Below are positions 20,050-28,438 of a stretch of 64,000 nt of DNA, piece by piece. The notes under the pieces were generated by a model, which worked only from the letters and a program-made list of their open reading frames with translations, searched no databases and was not told where the DNA came from. Each line of letters begins with the position of its first letter. The stretch's first letter is position 1. Source of the stretch: Rickettsiales bacterium (GTDB lineage Bacteria > Pseudomonadota > Alphaproteobacteria > Rickettsiales > Rickettsiaceae). The translations under genes were made by a program, and so were the position numbers. The stretch lies in NCBI GenBank assembly GCA_947456795.1, contig CANGTI010000002.1:1-64000 (forward strand). The letters are read 5' to 3'.

Positions 20050-20607
20050 ATGAGTGCTGCATCCAAAATACGTAAATCTTTTAGAAGTAGTAGAGATAAA
20101 TCTATAGATCAGATCAAGTCTATCCTTGAACAGAATTCTCTTTTTGTTGTCTTAAGCTATAAGGGCTTGGACACCGTTGCTACCGATTCTTTTCGTCGTT
20201 TGCTCAGGAATAATGGAGCAGTCTTAAAAGTTGTTAAGAATTCTATTATGAGAATTGCCTCAGCAGGCGTGGCTAGTGACGATCTGGTGAATTCGTTCAA
20301 AGGTTCGTCTGTTGCTGTTGCATTTTCTTGTGAACGCGATCCTGTGAGTCTTGCTAAAGTTGTTTGTGATTTTGCTGACAACGAAAGCAGATTGCAAGTG
20401 TTAGGGGGAATCATTGAGACGAGAGTTTTTGATTTTGAAGGAATATCAAAAATTGCTTCTATGTCCTCCATGGATCAGCTTTATGCTGAGCTTCTAAGTA
20501 CTTTGATGTCTCCCACTCGAAGTCTTATTAACATTTTGCATTCACCTATGGGGCATGTGATTCGAATGTTGAAAAGCTATTCGGAGTTTGTGCAAAAGCC
20601 TGATTAG
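20050..20607 (+). CDS. rplJ: 50S ribosomal protein L10
   Basis: Anchors the L7/L12 dimers on the ribosome. The 185-residue protein has the conserved N-terminal part (KSILEQNSLFVVLSYKGL, LRRNNGAVLKVVKNSIMR in diverged form, AVAFSCERDPVSLAKVV) and the long C-terminal helix that binds L7/L12 dimers. It lies between rplA and rplL with a 59-bp gap to the latter's start, where L10-L12 autoregulation usually acts. Confidence 0.95.
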   Translation: MSAASKIRKSFRSSRDKSIDQIKSILEQNSLFVVLSYKGLDTVATDSFRRLLRNNGAVLKVVKNSIMRIASAGVASDDLVNSFKGSSVAVAFSCERDPVSLAKVVCDFADNESRLQVLGGIIETRVFDFEGISKIASMSSMDQLYAELLSTLMSPTRSLINILHSPMGHVIRMLKSYSEFVQKPD

Positions 20608-20666
20608 AAGGGCTTGGCTCAAGAATTTTATAAATCATTACTATTTAATAATTAAAGGTGCTAAAC

Positions 20667-21068
20667 ATGACGCAACAAGAGAGAGTCAAAAATATAGTTG
20701 ATCAGCTTACAAGCTTGAGCTTTATGGACCTAGTAGAAGTTACTGGTTCTCTTGCTTCGGTTCTGAGGGAGAGAGGTATAGATCCATTTCCTGCAGCTGT
20801 TGCAGTTTCTTCTCAATCCTCTGCTGCCACGGAGGTAAAAAAAGAAGAGAAATCTTTGTTTGATGTTGTATTAACTGGGTTTGCTGCAGACAAGAAACTG
20901 TCGGTGATTAAGGAAGTACGAGCAATTACTGCTTTGGGTCTCAAAGAGGGTAAAGATTTGGTTGAAAGTGCTCCTGGTGCTGTCGTAAAGTTAGGGTTGG
21001 ACGCAGCTGAAGCAGCTGACGTAAAATCTAAGCTTGAGGCCTCTGGTGCTACTGTGGAGCTTAGGTAA
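20667..21068 (+). CDS. rplL: 50S ribosomal protein L7/L12
   Basis: Stalk protein recruiting translational GTPases. The 133-residue protein has the N-terminal dimerisation helix ([19 protein letters not shown]), an alanine/serine-rich hinge (near 45-60) and the C-terminal domain [43 protein letters not shown] at 20667 with AAAGG 8 bp upstream is chosen over a GTG at 20658. Unusually, rpoB does not follow; a hairpin with a T-run and then tRNA-Cys come next. Confidence 0.97.
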   Translation: MTQQERVKNIVDQLTSLSFMDLVEVTGSLASVLRERGIDPFPAAVAVSSQSSAATEVKKEEKSLFDVVLTGFAADKKLSVIKEVRAITALGLKEGKDLVESAPGAVVKLGLDAAEAADVKSKLEASGATVELR

Positions 21069-21108
21069 ATTTTTGCTTTTCGCATAAATTTAACGTACTT
21101 TGGGCATT

Positions 21109-21130
21109 CTTTCCTTTTAGGAAGGTTTTT
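21109..21130 (+). terminator. probable intrinsic terminator after rplL
   Basis: A 7-bp stem with one G-T pair (CTTTCCT / AGGAAGG, loop TTT) is followed directly by TTTTT. It lies 40 bp after the rplL stop on the plus strand and would end the secE-to-rplL transcript where rpoB would normally continue. Confidence 0.55.
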
Positions 21131-21256
21131 ATGGTGGAGGAGTGAATCTTTTATAGAGATTTGCTTAAAAGGGCCTTGATGCACTTTCTGGTGCGCAGGG
21201 CTGATTTTATGTATCACTCTTCCTTTTGCCCTTAGCTTTTGATGTGTAGCTCTCGT

Positions 21257-21331
21257 GGCCGGATAGCAAAGCGGTAATGCAGGGGACTGCAAATCCCCTA
21301 TACGTCGGTTCGATTCCGACTCCGGCCTCCA
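21257..21331 (+). tRNA. trnC: tRNA-Cys (anticodon GCA)
   Basis: A 75-nt cloverleaf with acceptor stem GGCCGGA/TCCGGCC, anticodon stem GGGGA-type around loop CTGCAAA (anticodon GCA), T-arm GTCGGTTCGATTCCGAC and an encoded CCA at 21329-21331. It lies between rplL and the HU-like gene. Confidence 0.98.
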
Positions 21332-21429
21332 TTTCCTGCCTTTCTATGTTTTATACTGTGCTTTTTTTGTTACAGACTTTTACTGTAAAAAATGTCATTG
21401 ATTTCAGTTAGGGCTTTTCATCTAATGAT

Positions 21430-21470
21430 TTGACAAAATCTGCCAATAGAGGTTAATTTGACTTAGTCAA
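21430..21470 (+). promoter_or_regulatory. candidate promoter with overlapping palindrome upstream of the HU-like gene
   Basis: A consensus -35 TTGACA (21430-21435) is followed at 17 bp by TTAATT (21453-21458). A 13-bp palindrome TTGAC-TTA-GTCAA (21458-21470) begins at the last base of the -10, where an operator could sit. The start codon of the HU-like gene is at 21587. The element is read by eye, without a trained model for this organism. Confidence 0.4.
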
Positions 21471-21586
21471 AATGTGGTTTGGTTCTGTGTGTATAAAGTT
21501 TGTGATACTGTTTGTTTGGAATCTTTAAGATAATTCTTTTGGGCCTTTTTTATTTTTTTAACTTAATTTTAGGGTAATTGCTGTTT

Positions 21587-21886
21587 ATGAATAAGTCAGA
21601 ATTCATATCTTTTATGTCTGGTCGTGGTGGTACCAAGGTTGAAGCTGAAGCCGCTCTGAGTCTTGTTTTAGATTCTATCGTAAGTGCTGTGTCCGAGGGT
21701 AAAGGAGTGAACATTGTGGGCTTTGGCTCTTGGAACATTGCAAAGCGTCAATCTAGGAATGGACACAATCCTAAAACTGGATTGAAGATGTTGATCCCTG
21801 CGTATAATCAACCTGTTTTTAAAGCTGGTCAAAGATTAAAGGACGCTTGTAATGGTAAAACCAAGGAATCAAATCCTAAAGAATAG
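21587..21886 (+). CDS. HU/IHF family DNA-binding protein
   Basis: A 99-residue nucleoid protein. It has the two N-terminal helices (MNKSEFISFMS..., VEAEAALSLVLDSIVSAVSEGKGV), the GFGSW strand and the DNA-bending arm with RNGHNPKTGLKM, ending FKAGQRLKDACNGK. The proline in NPKTG is the intercalating residue of the family. The arm fits HU somewhat better than IHF subunits, but assignment within the family is not safe. The ATG at 21587 is preferred over an upstream TTG at 21578. It is 23 bp before the peroxiredoxin gene. Confidence 0.9.
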   Translation: MNKSEFISFMSGRGGTKVEAEAALSLVLDSIVSAVSEGKGVNIVGFGSWNIAKRQSRNGHNPKTGLKMLIPAYNQPVFKAGQRLKDACNGKTKESNPKE

Positions 21887-21909
21887 TTTTCATTTTTAAT
21901 ATCTATACT

Positions 21910-22506
21910 ATGAGCATATTTGTAGGGCAAAAGGCGGCGGACTTTACTGCCAGCGCCGTCATGCCTAACAATGTTATTGAGCATGCTTTTAACTTGGAAA
22001 GGCACGCTCAAGGAAGGTACTGCATGTTGATGTTTTACCCCTTAGATTTCACCTTTGTTTGTCCCTCTGAATTGGTCTCTTTAAATCACAACCTTGAGGA
22101 ATTTGAAAAAAGGAATTGTTTAGTATTGAGTGTTAGCGTTGACTCTCATTTCACGCATCTTGCTTGGAAAAATACTGATCTTAATAACGGAGGAATATCT
22201 AACGTACAATTTCCTATGATTTCTGATTTAAAGAAAGAAATCGCTTCCGCCTACGGAGTGCTGAATTCCGATGGTGTCGCTGTACGGGGCACATTCATTA
22301 TGGATAAAAGCTTTATTATAAGGCACATATTGATTAATGACATGCCTTTGGGGCGCAATCTGAAAGAGAGCTTGCGCATTCTAGATGCAATGGAACATCA
22401 TTCAAAGCACGGAGAGGTGTGTCCTGCTGATTGGGTAAAAGGAGAGCTAGCAATGTCTCCTACTGCTCAAGGAGTAAAGGATTATATGGGTAAGAGCAAA
22501 CTATAA
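21910..22506 (+). CDS. typical 2-Cys peroxiredoxin (AhpC/Prx1 type)
   Basis: Reduces hydrogen peroxide and organic peroxides using a peroxidatic cysteine. The 198-residue protein has C51 in the motif YPLDFTFVCPSE and the resolving cysteine C171 in GEVCPADW, with the catalytic Thr/Ser context TFVCP. A C-terminal tail (QGVKDYMGKSKL) completes the Prx1 fold. It sits 23 bp after the HU-like gene, likely one transcript. No AhpF-like reductase is adjacent, so thioredoxin (28439) is a plausible electron donor. Confidence 0.95.
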   Translation: MSIFVGQKAADFTASAVMPNNVIEHAFNLERHAQGRYCMLMFYPLDFTFVCPSELVSLNHNLEEFEKRNCLVLSVSVDSHFTHLAWKNTDLNNGGISNVQFPMISDLKKEIASAYGVLNSDGVAVRGTFIMDKSFIIRHILINDMPLGRNLKESLRILDAMEHHSKHGEVCPADWVKGELAMSPTAQGVKDYMGKSKL

Positions 22507-22844
22507 ACAAAGCATCATCTGGGTGCTTGTTTTGATATCAAAATAACATTTGCTATCCATTCTGATTGAGACCTGTTGCTTTAAGCTGGAGTCTTGCCTT
22601 TGTTTATAAGTTTTATTAGGTCTTTTTTTATGGGGGTTTTGACCTACTAAAACCTCTAGCCTGGGTTTTCTACGCCAAACTGTTTAGAGCGGCACCGCGA
22701 ATTTTGCCTTTTTGTATCTCTTTCGGATACTGCTTTGTATTTGAAATGATATTTTCTATTCCTCACTAGCTTTTTTTATAATTGATCACTGAAAAGTAAT
22801 AAGTGAGATCTGCTTAGTATGTAAAGACACGTTTTATCATTTTA

Positions 22845-22946
22845 ATGTGATTTTAAGCACGGAATCACTGCTTATAATAAATACGCGTCTTTGAGTGAGG
22901 CACTCCTTTATTGTCACTGTTTGAGGAGATCTCTTAAAAATCTAAG
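22845..22946. repeat. imperfect direct repeat, copy 1
   Basis: A ~102-bp segment beginning ATGTGATTTTAAGCAC and ending ATCTAAG. It shares with copy 2 the blocks GGAATCACTGCT, GCGTCTTTGAG and TCACTGTT in the same order. An internal 6-bp stem GTGATT/AATCAC (22847-22852 with 22863-22868) is kept in both copies. The period between copies is about 179 bp. Confidence 0.75.
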
Positions 22947-23023
22947 ATGAGAAACGTTCGTTACAACTTTTTATTTGATCACTTGAGCTATTTTTTCATC
23001 TATAAAAGTACCCATTTTGGGAG

Positions 23024-23124
23024 ATGTGATTTTTGTAAGCATGGAATCACTGCTATACAAAGATGCGTCTTTGAGGCGACGATATACTCTATCACTGTTA
23101 TGGCCTATCCCATAAATATCTAAG
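23024..23124. repeat. imperfect direct repeat, copy 2
   Basis: A ~101-bp segment matching copy 1, from ATGTGATTTTTGTAAGC to ATCTAAG. The GTGATT/AATCAC stem (23026-23031 with 23045-23050) is retained although the loop has changed length. A fragment CTATAAAAG just before it recurs once more near 23191, which hints at further, more decayed copies. Confidence 0.75.
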
Positions 23125-23234
23125 CTAATCACAAGGGCACATGTTCTCATTTAGGCTATCTCTTTCATCTTGTGTATAAGAAAGAGCGGGCTATAAAAGC
23201 ACACTTCTTGTGGGGCCTGGGTTTTTGTTGTATT

Positions 23235-23274
23235 GAGAAACGAGATTCTATTTTTTTATAGAGTCTCGTTTCTC
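23235..23274. repeat. 17-bp inverted repeat (hairpin)
   Basis: Arms GAGAAACGAGATTCTAT (23235-23251) and its near-exact complement (23258-23274) differ by one position that still forms a G-T pair; the loop is six T residues. It is not followed by a T-run on either strand. It could act as a bidirectional transcription barrier between the convergent peroxiredoxin and rpsA genes. Confidence 0.7.
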
Positions 23275-23335
23275 TACAGAACTAGAGGGAAACATATCGC
23301 AGATGTTTCTCTTCGCCCTTTATGGGGGCTGATCT

Positions 23336-23390
23336 GGACCACGCACCTACACACCAAACTGAAAAATCTGGTGTGAGGTTGTGCTAGGCC
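23336..23390. repeat. long imperfect hairpin downstream of rpsA
   Basis: Arms at about 23336-23356 and 23369-23390 pair over roughly 20 bp with small bulges; the core CACACCA/TGGTGTG is perfect. It begins 12 bp after the rpsA stop on the minus strand, the usual place for a terminator or 3'-end stabiliser, but no T-run follows. Confidence 0.5.
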
Positions 23391-23402
23391 GTTCAAAAAG
23401 CG

Positions 23403-25016
23403 TTACTCGCTTTTACCTAATTTGACTCTTCTTTCATTCTTATTAATCTCTTTGATCTGGAATCTTATTTTAGATCCTGTGCTGATTTCTGCTTTTGCAT
23501 TGATTTCAGATTTTGAAACAGATATTTGCAAGCCTTCTGCTTCTACGACTGCGCTTTCTTCGTTAAACATTACTAATGTAAATTCAACTACGCTGTTTAT
23601 AGAATGTTTTGAGACAAAGTTTTCATATGGATCGTTTGTCAATTGCTTGATTCCCAGGCCAATTCTATCTCTTTCTACATCTATGGATAGGATTTTACAT
23701 TCTACCATGTCTCCTTTATTGAAGGCATTCATAGCAGTTTTGCTATTTTCACTCCAAGAGATATCGTTTTCATGTACAAGTCCGGTGATCTCTTCTGTTA
23801 GCGAGACAAACATTCCAAAGTTGGCTATTGTTTTAACTTGGCCTTTAACTATGGATCCTGCAGGATGAGATTCTGCAAATTTTTGTAACGGTCTTTCTGT
23901 ACATTGTTTTATACTTAAAGAGACTCTGTATTTATCTTGATCTATTCCAATGACTTTACATGTTATGTCTTGATCTACGGTAAATAAGCCTTTAAAGCCT
24001 CTGTCATTTTTGGTAGAACTCCAAGAGAGTTGAGATACATGTACAAGGCCATCAATACCATTTTTCAGCTCTACGAATATCCCGTAATCAACTATATTAG
24101 TTACCTTACCTTTGACTATGCTGCCAATCGGAAATTCTTGCTGAATTTCTTGCCAAGGTTTTTCGTCCAACTGTTTAATTCCAAGAGATATCCTTCTTGA
24201 TTCTGGGTCAAAGTTGATTACTACAACTTTTAGATGTTCTCCTACTTTCAAAATTTCAGAAGGGTGATTTACTCTCTTCCAAGATATATCGGTTATATGT
24301 ACTAGACCATCTATACTACCAAGATCTATGAAAGCCCCGTAGTCAGTGATATTCTTTACCACCCCCTCAAGTACGGCTCCTACTCTGATATTTTTGAGCA
24401 ACTCATCTCTAGCTTCCGTTCTTGCAGACTCAAGAACAGCTCTTCTTGAGACAACTATGTTACCCATTTTTCTGTCCATTTTCAGTATATAAAAAGGTTG
24501 TACTAGGTTGAGCAGATGTGTTACATCTTGCAATGGTTTTGTATCTATCTGACTGCCTGGTAGGAATGCTACAACTCCAGAGAGGTCAACTGCCAGTCCT
24601 CCCTTGATTCTGCCAAATATTACTCCGTTTACTGTAAGATTTTCTGCAAATGCTTTTTCAATAGGCTCCCAAGCTTCTTCTCTTATTGCTTTTTCTCTGC
24701 TTAAAACGACTTTGCCTTGTCTATTTTCTATTTGTTCTACAAAGACGTCTACTTGCTCCCCTATTTCTGGTATTCTTTGCGTCTTATCTCTTTCAAATTC
24801 TTTTATCGGTATAATGCCTTCACTTTTTAGATTTACATCTACGGTGATTGTATGGCGATCTTTTGCTGTAACTGTTCCTCTTGTTACAATTCCTTCTCTT
24901 AGGGATTTTTCTTGTGCTTCTTTGATTAAATGTAAGAAGTTCGCCTCAGCCTCAGTGTCGTTATCTTTATCAAAATCTACAAGATTAAGTACAAATCTTT
25001 CTTTTTTGTTCTTCAT
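23403..25016 (-). CDS. rpsA: 30S ribosomal protein S1
   Basis: Binds mRNA on the small subunit. The 537-residue protein consists of repeated S1 (OB-fold) domains; typical repeats are seen at VGAVLEGVVKNITDYGAFIDLGSIDGLVHITDISW, GSIVKGKVTNIVDYGIFVELKNGIDGLVHVSQLSW and GSIVKGQVKTIANFGMFVSL. Six domains fit the length, as in other proteobacteria, with the last one diverged. It starts at the first ATG. The gene stands alone, with 209 bp to pgpA upstream and the repeat-rich region downstream. Confidence 0.96.
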   Translation of the reverse strand: MKNKKERFVLNLVDFDKDNDTEAEANFLHLIKEAQEKSLREGIVTRGTVTAKDRHTITVDVNLKSEGIIPIKEFERDKTQRIPEIGEQVDVFVEQIENRQGKVVLSREKAIREEAWEPIEKAFAENLTVNGVIFGRIKGGLAVDLSGVVAFLPGSQIDTKPLQDVTHLLNLVQPFYILKMDRKMGNIVVSRRAVLESARTEARDELLKNIRVGAVLEGVVKNITDYGAFIDLGSIDGLVHITDISWKRVNHPSEILKVGEHLKVVVINFDPESRRISLGIKQLDEKPWQEIQQEFPIGSIVKGKVTNIVDYGIFVELKNGIDGLVHVSQLSWSSTKNDRGFKGLFTVDQDITCKVIGIDQDKYRVSLSIKQCTERPLQKFAESHPAGSIVKGQVKTIANFGMFVSLTEEITGLVHENDISWSENSKTAMNAFNKGDMVECKILSIDVERDRIGLGIKQLTNDPYENFVSKHSINSVVEFTLVMFNEESAVVEAEGLQISVSKSEINAKAEISTGSKIRFQIKEINKNERRVKLGKSE

Positions 25017-25225
25017 GATTTAAAAATGATCTAACTGATGCTGGTTAATTTAAGCAAGGTATAACTGGACAAATTCACTTATTTTTAGTGCCTTAGAGCG
25101 GAAATAGTGCTTCTACTCAAAGCTCATTGTGAATAAATGTACTTGCAAACAAGTTGCACCTTAAGCAGAGAAGATTCTAATTGATATTGCCAAATTTGTA
25201 TAGGACATGTATTTGAATACTTGGT

Positions 25226-25765
25226 TTATGATTGAGAGAAAGTGAATACAATCAGATAATAACCTGAAAGTCCGGCGCACAGACCCGCTAAGACGTCGTC
25301 TGCTATTATGCCGAATGCGTTATTGATTTTTCGGTCAACAAAACTTATGGGCCAGGGTTTTAATATATCGAATAACCTGAAGAAGCAAAGGCATGAAACG
25401 TGTAGGAATACTTGTTTATACTCAAAGATATTGCTGGAGATAAGAGCATTGCAAAGGTTAAAAGCTATCAATTGCCCTATGACTTCGTCGAGAATAATTT
25501 CCTTTGGATCTTTTTTACCTCTATTATTTGACGTGTAACTTGTGATAGCTACAAGACCAATCGCAAAGAGTATAAAAATCAATATTGTATCAAAATACAG
25601 TAGGTTCCATTTGCTTGGATTGATTTTTGTTACGGCAATATAATGCACTACTGTAGTAAATATAGATCCTGCAGTTCCTGGTGCAGATACAAATCCAAGA
25701 CCAAAGCATGTCGATAAATACCTAAAGCACCTATCTGTAAAATTTTCTTTTTGCAATTTCCTCAT
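25226..25765 (-). CDS. pgpA: phosphatidylglycerophosphatase A
   Basis: Dephosphorylates phosphatidylglycerophosphate in the inner membrane to give phosphatidylglycerol. The 179-residue protein shows CFGLGFVSAPGTAGS near the start, the acidic DPKEIILDEVIGQLIA motif and RLFDILKPWPISFVDRKINNAFGIIADDVLAG, the PgpA signature, with four hydrophobic segments. The ATG at 25765 is chosen; the frame continues to a TTG at 25816, which would run into the divergent fliO upstream region. Confidence 0.93.
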   Translation of the reverse strand: MRKLQKENFTDRCFRYLSTCFGLGFVSAPGTAGSIFTTVVHYIAVTKINPSKWNLLYFDTILIFILFAIGLVAITSYTSNNRGKKDPKEIILDEVIGQLIAFNLCNALISSNIFEYKQVFLHVSCLCFFRLFDILKPWPISFVDRKINNAFGIIADDVLAGLCAGLSGYYLIVFTFSQS

Positions 25766-25863
25766 GTTGCTCAGTCTGTATTTTATGTTTAATGTGTGCT
25801 GGATCGGCCAAAACAAATCCCTTAGTGGGTAATTTTAACCTAATTAACTTGATTGAGATACAT

Positions 25864-26133
25864 ATGAACACTTTTGTTTATACGGTTTTAATTTTAACAC
25901 TAGTTTTGATATCAGCATTTGTTGTATTAAAATTATTTGGCAAATCTTTAGGAGTGCTTTTTCCCCAAAGGTTATTTAAAGCTAGAAGCTGTGAAATTGA
26001 GTACCTCACCTACATTGACCACGGTACAAAATGCGCACTTTTGCATCACAAAAATAAAAGTTATCTTTTGTTGCTAAGTAAAAACAATAATTTGCTTTTG
26101 GATAGTTATGAAAAATCCGAAAAATCTGACTAG
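25864..26133 (+). CDS. fliO: FliO-like flagellar export protein
   Basis: An 89-residue protein with one membrane helix (about residues 7-27) and a small cytoplasmic domain (CEIEYLTYIDHGTKCALLHHKNKSYLLLLSKNNNLLLDSYE) fitting FliO, which assists FliP assembly in the flagellar export gate. The ATG at 25864 is taken because the upstream extension is not FliO-like. Its end overlaps the start of fliP by 26 bp, which supports the assignment: fliO-fliP order is standard. Confidence 0.75.
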   Translation: MNTFVYTVLILTLVLISAFVVLKLFGKSLGVLFPQRLFKARSCEIEYLTYIDHGTKCALLHHKNKSYLLLLSKNNNLLLDSYEKSEKSD

Positions 26134-26878
26134 ATTCTGTTTGATTTTCCTATTATTGCTCTTTTGTATCTCGAATCCTGTATTTGCGGCAAGTAAAGCA
26201 AGTTTTAGTGTGGACGATGTTCAGAAACTTCTTGCTGGGCCTTCTTTTAGTGGTCGAGTGATTCAGGTTTTTTTACTCATAGGAGTTTTGGGGTTGGCGC
26301 CCTCGTTGCTCATTATGGTTACTTCTTTTGTGAGAATTTCTATAGTGCTATCTATTGTAAGGACGGCACTTGGGTTGCAGCAGTCTCCTCCGAATCAGGT
26401 TCTAAACTGTTTGGCATTATTTTTAACTTTTTTTATAATGTCATCTTCATTTAAACAGGCTTACGATTGCGGACTAAAACCACTAATTGCTGAGACATTG
26501 TCGCCAGAAGAAGCTATACCCCTCATTGTTGAGCCGTTTAAGAAATTTATGGTGGCAAATACCCGCAGCAAAGATTTAGAGCTTTTTTCTGGTATAGCCC
26601 AGGTAGAAATCAACAGTGATTCATTGGAAAATTTACCTTTGGAGGTAGTGATTCCGTCCTTTATGATTAGCGAATTAAGGAGAGGTTTTGAAATAGGCTT
26701 TTTGCTGTTTTTGCCTTTTTTAATAATTGATATTGTGATAGCATCGATTTTGATGGCAATGGGAATGATGATGATGCCTCCTATTATGGTGTCTTTACCA
26801 TTTAAGATTATCTTCTTTGTACTTATCGACGGTTGGTATCTGCTTGCTGGAAGTTTGACTAAAGGCTTTATCACTTAA
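26108..26878 (+). CDS. fliP: flagellar type III export apparatus protein FliP
   Basis: Core component of the flagellar export gate. The 256-residue protein has a cleavable signal (MKNPKNLTRFCLIFLLLLFCIS...VFA), then ILIGVLGLAPSLLIMVTSFVRISIVLSIVR in essence and the QSPPNQVL motif, a periplasmic loop, and two C-terminal helices with ASILMAMGMMMMPP. All are FliP hallmarks. It overlaps fliO. fliQ is present about 4.3 kb further on the opposite strand; fliR is not in the window. Retention implies that a flagellum or a related export gate was kept. Confidence 0.96.
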   Translation: MKNPKNLTRFCLIFLLLLFCISNPVFAASKASFSVDDVQKLLAGPSFSGRVIQVFLLIGVLGLAPSLLIMVTSFVRISIVLSIVRTALGLQQSPPNQVLNCLALFLTFFIMSSSFKQAYDCGLKPLIAETLSPEEAIPLIVEPFKKFMVANTRSKDLELFSGIAQVEINSDSLENLPLEVVIPSFMISELRRGFEIGFLLFLPFLIIDIVIASILMAMGMMMMPPIMVSLPFKIIFFVLIDGWYLLAGSLTKGFIT

Positions 26879-26894
26879 TTTAGCGTATGAATCA

Positions 26895-28406
26895 ATGATG
26901 ATCAAAAAAACTCAAAGCTTTTCTGCATTTTTCAAAAGCCTTCCTCTGAGTATTTTTCTACTTTTTCCTCTTGTGCTTTGTGCAGCTGAGGTAAAGAATT
27001 CATCTCAGGGTCAAATAAGGCAAAGCGTCATTGAAAAAGCAAAACTTTTAGCTGTCACGATAGACCTTTCTCTTTCCACTTGTGCGTATGAAAGTGGTCC
27101 AAAAAAATCTTCTGGATCTGGTTTTGTTATAGATAGAAAAAACGGTATTATTGGCACTAATGCTCACGTTATTGGAGGCCCTTCTCTATATGAGAGCTAC
27201 TTTGTTACATTTCATAATGGAAAAAAAGTTGAAGCAAAGCCTTTATACTGTGATATTTGGCAGGATCTTGGATTTTTAAAAATCGATCCTAAGGAAATTC
27301 CATCTGGCGTGCCCCAGGTTACATTTGCAAAGAAAGGCTCGGTAAAAGAAGGGGATCAAGTTTTTTCTATTAGTAACAGTGAGCGCGCTGCTTTCTCATT
27401 TAACTCTGGCTACTTAAGTAGCCTACACTGTTCTAAGGGTTTAATGCCTCAGCACTCTTTTGTTGTAAACTACAATCAGGTGGGGGGTAGTAGTGGTGCT
27501 CCTGTATTTAACACTAATGGAGAAGTTGTTGCTGTGAATTTTGCTGGATCCGACTCTTTTCGTTTGGCTGTCAATGGTCAGTACCTTCAATACCTGATGA
27601 AATTTTTGTCAAATAATCAACAGCCCGTAAGAAGGCATACTGGTGCTATTGTAGGATTTTATTCTTTATCTGATGCAGTCAAGTATAAGCACTTTCCTAA
27701 AGATATTGCAGATAAATATATGGACGAATTGCCTCTATTAAGGGGTAACGTTTTGGTAATTGACACAATAATTAAGCATTCTCCCGCCTTTGATAAGATG
27801 CAAAGTGGAGACATACTGTGGAAAATTGATGGAAAAATCTTGGGGGCTGATCTGTATGCCTTTGATGAGTCTATGAATCACTCCAAAGGATCTGTTCTTA
27901 TTAATCTTTACAGATACGGCAAAGGATTCTTGGATGTTACAGTGGATACCTACGACATTAACAAACACAAAATAAATAAGATTGTTAATGTTTGTGATGC
28001 ATACTTTGTTGCTGCCGACTGCTTTTTAGCAAGGTACAGAGGAGTGCCTTTTGGTACAGTGTTTTGTAGCTCTATTGACGTATCATCTCCTTTTTATCAG
28101 CAGGGTATAACAGAGTATGGAATGCCTAATCCTCTTATGTGTGGTTTTGACGTAGTAGAGATAAACAATAAAGCAATTCTTTCTCTAAATGATTTAGTCG
28201 ATCAAGCCTTGATTGCTAAAGAAAAACATGATTTAGGACTTGTGTTAAAGGCAACGCCCAGGGTGCCGATCTATTGTTTTAATCGATATGATTTTCTCAC
28301 AACATCTTATGAAGTTCTAAAAGACGTCCAGCTTAAGCATGATTTTAAGCTAGAGGTACATACGTTTGACGAAGAAAAATCACTTTGGATAAAAAACGTA
28401 AAATAA
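26895..28406 (+). CDS. diverged HtrA/DegP-like periplasmic serine protease
   Basis: A 503-residue secreted protein with an N-terminal signal (hydrophobic segment about 17-30, cleavage likely after ALCAAE-type residues). The trypsin-like domain has a plausible triad: H91 in GTNAHV, D124 in WQDLGF and S200 in VGGSSGAPV, where classical HtrA has GNSGG. The C-terminal 270 residues probably hold two PDZ-like domains (one with LRGNVLVIDTIIKHSPAF..SGDILWKIDGK). No close named subfamily is recognised; it is larger and more diverged than DegP. It lies 16 bp after fliP, possibly co-transcribed. Confidence 0.75.
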   Translation: MMIKKTQSFSAFFKSLPLSIFLLFPLVLCAAEVKNSSQGQIRQSVIEKAKLLAVTIDLSLSTCAYESGPKKSSGSGFVIDRKNGIIGTNAHVIGGPSLYESYFVTFHNGKKVEAKPLYCDIWQDLGFLKIDPKEIPSGVPQVTFAKKGSVKEGDQVFSISNSERAAFSFNSGYLSSLHCSKGLMPQHSFVVNYNQVGGSSGAPVFNTNGEVVAVNFAGSDSFRLAVNGQYLQYLMKFLSNNQQPVRRHTGAIVGFYSLSDAVKYKHFPKDIADKYMDELPLLRGNVLVIDTIIKHSPAFDKMQSGDILWKIDGKILGADLYAFDESMNHSKGSVLINLYRYGKGFLDVTVDTYDINKHKINKIVNVCDAYFVAADCFLARYRGVPFGTVFCSSIDVSSPFYQQGITEYGMPNPLMCGFDVVEINNKAILSLNDLVDQALIAKEKHDLGLVLKATPRVPIYCFNRYDFLTTSYEVLKDVQLKHDFKLEVHTFDEEKSLWIKNVK

Positions 28407-28438
28407 AAACCTGATTATTTTAAGCACGAATTTTTGTT

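Larger units (their letters stand above)
22507..23402. other. 896-bp gene-free region with repeats and hairpins
   Basis: No frame here has protein-like composition or a recognised domain. Contents seen: a weak hairpin just after the peroxiredoxin stop (AAGCA/TGCTT, 22510-22528, then GTTTTG), a pair of related ~100-bp repeats, a 17-bp hairpin at 23235-23274, a smaller hairpin near 23286-23310, and a long imperfect hairpin at 23336-23390. The flanking genes, peroxiredoxin (plus) and rpsA (minus), are convergent, so ordinary promoters for either are not expected here. Confidence 0.7.

Noticed and set aside
23324-23390. tmRNA-like GGGGGCTGATCTGGA sequence
   Set aside because: It resembles a tmRNA 5' end, but there is no tag reading frame, no tRNA-like 3' half and no CCA end nearby; the following sequence is better explained as a hairpin downstream of rpsA.
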